Source of the DNA: an uncultured Campylobacter sp.
GTDB taxonomy: Bacteria > Campylobacterota > Campylobacteria > Campylobacterales > Campylobacteraceae
Length of the DNA: 6,275 nt
NCBI GenBank assembly: GCA_905373295.1
Contig: CAJPSJ010000121.1
Location: 1 to 6,275, forward strand
Direction: 5' to 3'
Both the position numbers and the translations under genes were made by a program. Below the pieces are notes generated by a model. The model did not search any database. It saw nothing but the letters and a program-made list of their open reading frames with translations, and was not told where the DNA came from. Below are positions 5,895 through 6,275 of the stretch, piece after piece; the first letter of the stretch is position 1, and the number at the start of each line of letters is the position of its first letter.

Positions 5895-6275
5895 ATTTTA
5901 TCTTCATCTCTCTATTTGAAAATCTCATCGCGCCGTATTTTGAGGACTCGATTTTAAAGCGCGCGGTCGATAAGAAAATAATCTCGACGCATTTTTTTAA
6001 CCCGCGAAATTTCACGACAAATCGGTATAAAAAAGTAGACGATTATATGATCGGCGGCGGCGCGGGGCTTTTGATCGGCACGGAGCCGCTTGCGGGGACG
6101 ATCGAGCACGTAAAAACTAAATTTAAAAACACGAAGTTTATCTATCTTTCGCCCGCCGGTAAAAAATTTAACCAAAACGACGCCAAGCGTTTAAGCGGCG
6201 AAGGGAGCCTATGCTTTATCTGCGGGCGCTACGAGGGGATCGATGAGCGCATAGTCGAAAGATATGTAGATGAAA
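5891..6275 (+). CDS. trmD: tRNA (guanine-N1)-methyltransferase TrmD, 3' end missing
   Basis: TrmD methylates G37 of tRNAs read with a G at position 36, which prevents +1 frameshifting, using S-adenosylmethionine bound in a trefoil-knot SPOUT fold. The gene begins at ATG 5891 within the rimM stop (ATGA), and 128 codons are visible before the window ends, about half of the usual 230-250. Motifs seen are [12 protein letters not shown] (49-60), [12 protein letters not shown] (84-95) and [11 protein letters not shown] (111-121); the latter two line the cofactor knot. The catalytic Asp region and the C-terminal tRNA-binding domain lie outside. GGAAAA at 5882-5887 is a modest ribosome binding site. 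rplS (L19) would be expected next, by analogy with C. jejuni. Confidence 0.96.
   Translation, partial: MNFIFISLFENLIAPYFEDSILKRAVDKKIISTHFFNPRNFTTNRYKKVDDYMIGGGAGLLIGTEPLAGTIEHVKTKFKNTKFIYLSPAGKKFNQNDAKRLSGEGSLCFICGRYEGIDERIVERYVDE

Noticed and set aside
5954..6175. Minus-strand open frame opposite trmD
   Set aside because: It lies opposite conserved TrmD motifs (GGGAGL, LSPAG) and has no support as a gene.

Overview
The window is a densely packed, one-strand (+) stretch of core genes from a member of the Campylobacterota, most likely a Campylobacter species. The case rests on gene order: Nif3-like protein, coiled-coil zinc-ribbon protein, waaA, RluA-type pseudouridine synthase, ffh, rpsP, KH protein, rimM, trmD. 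From memory this is the order of C. jejuni Cj0705-Cj0713, and the first four genes also lie together in Helicobacter pylori around HP0956-HP0959. Base composition mixes GC-rich codons with very frequent AAATTT words. By eye the GC content is in the 40s percent, higher than C. jejuni and more like the oral Campylobacter group (gracilis, rectus, showae, curvus). The species call is inference.

Layout: positions 1-560 hold the 3' part of a Nif3-family gene whose start lies outside the window. Positions 570-1277 encode a coiled-coil plus C4 zinc-ribbon protein (HP0958/FlgZ type). Positions 1274-2662 hold waaA, the Kdo transferase of lipid A/LOS synthesis, which carries an unusual insert of about 80 residues. 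Positions 2662-3411 encode an S4-like plus RluA-type pseudouridine synthase. After a 66-base gap, 3478-4818 is ffh, the SRP GTPase. A 78-base gap rich in inverted repeats follows. Then come rpsP (4897-5127), khpA-like (5129-5371), rimM (5364-5894) and the 5' part of trmD (from 5891, cut by the window end).

The first four genes overlap or nearly touch and look like one transcription and translation unit. The last four form the classic ribosome-maturation operon: S16, a small RNA-binding KH protein, the 30S maturation factor RimM and the tRNA m1G37 methyltransferase. Their junctions (1-base gap, 8-base overlap, 4-base overlap) suggest translational coupling driven from the strong rpsP ribosome binding site.

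The coding content is ordinary housekeeping. I see no mobile element, CRISPR array, RNA gene or defence system. The points most worth a second look are three. First, the rpsP leader contains two perfect inverted repeats that interleave (A-B-A'-B'), which fits a pseudoknot, a two-state RNA switch or a promoter/operator. Second, WaaA has a low-complexity insert between two conserved GT-B motifs. Third, the palindrome AAATTT is strongly over-represented in all three codon phases.
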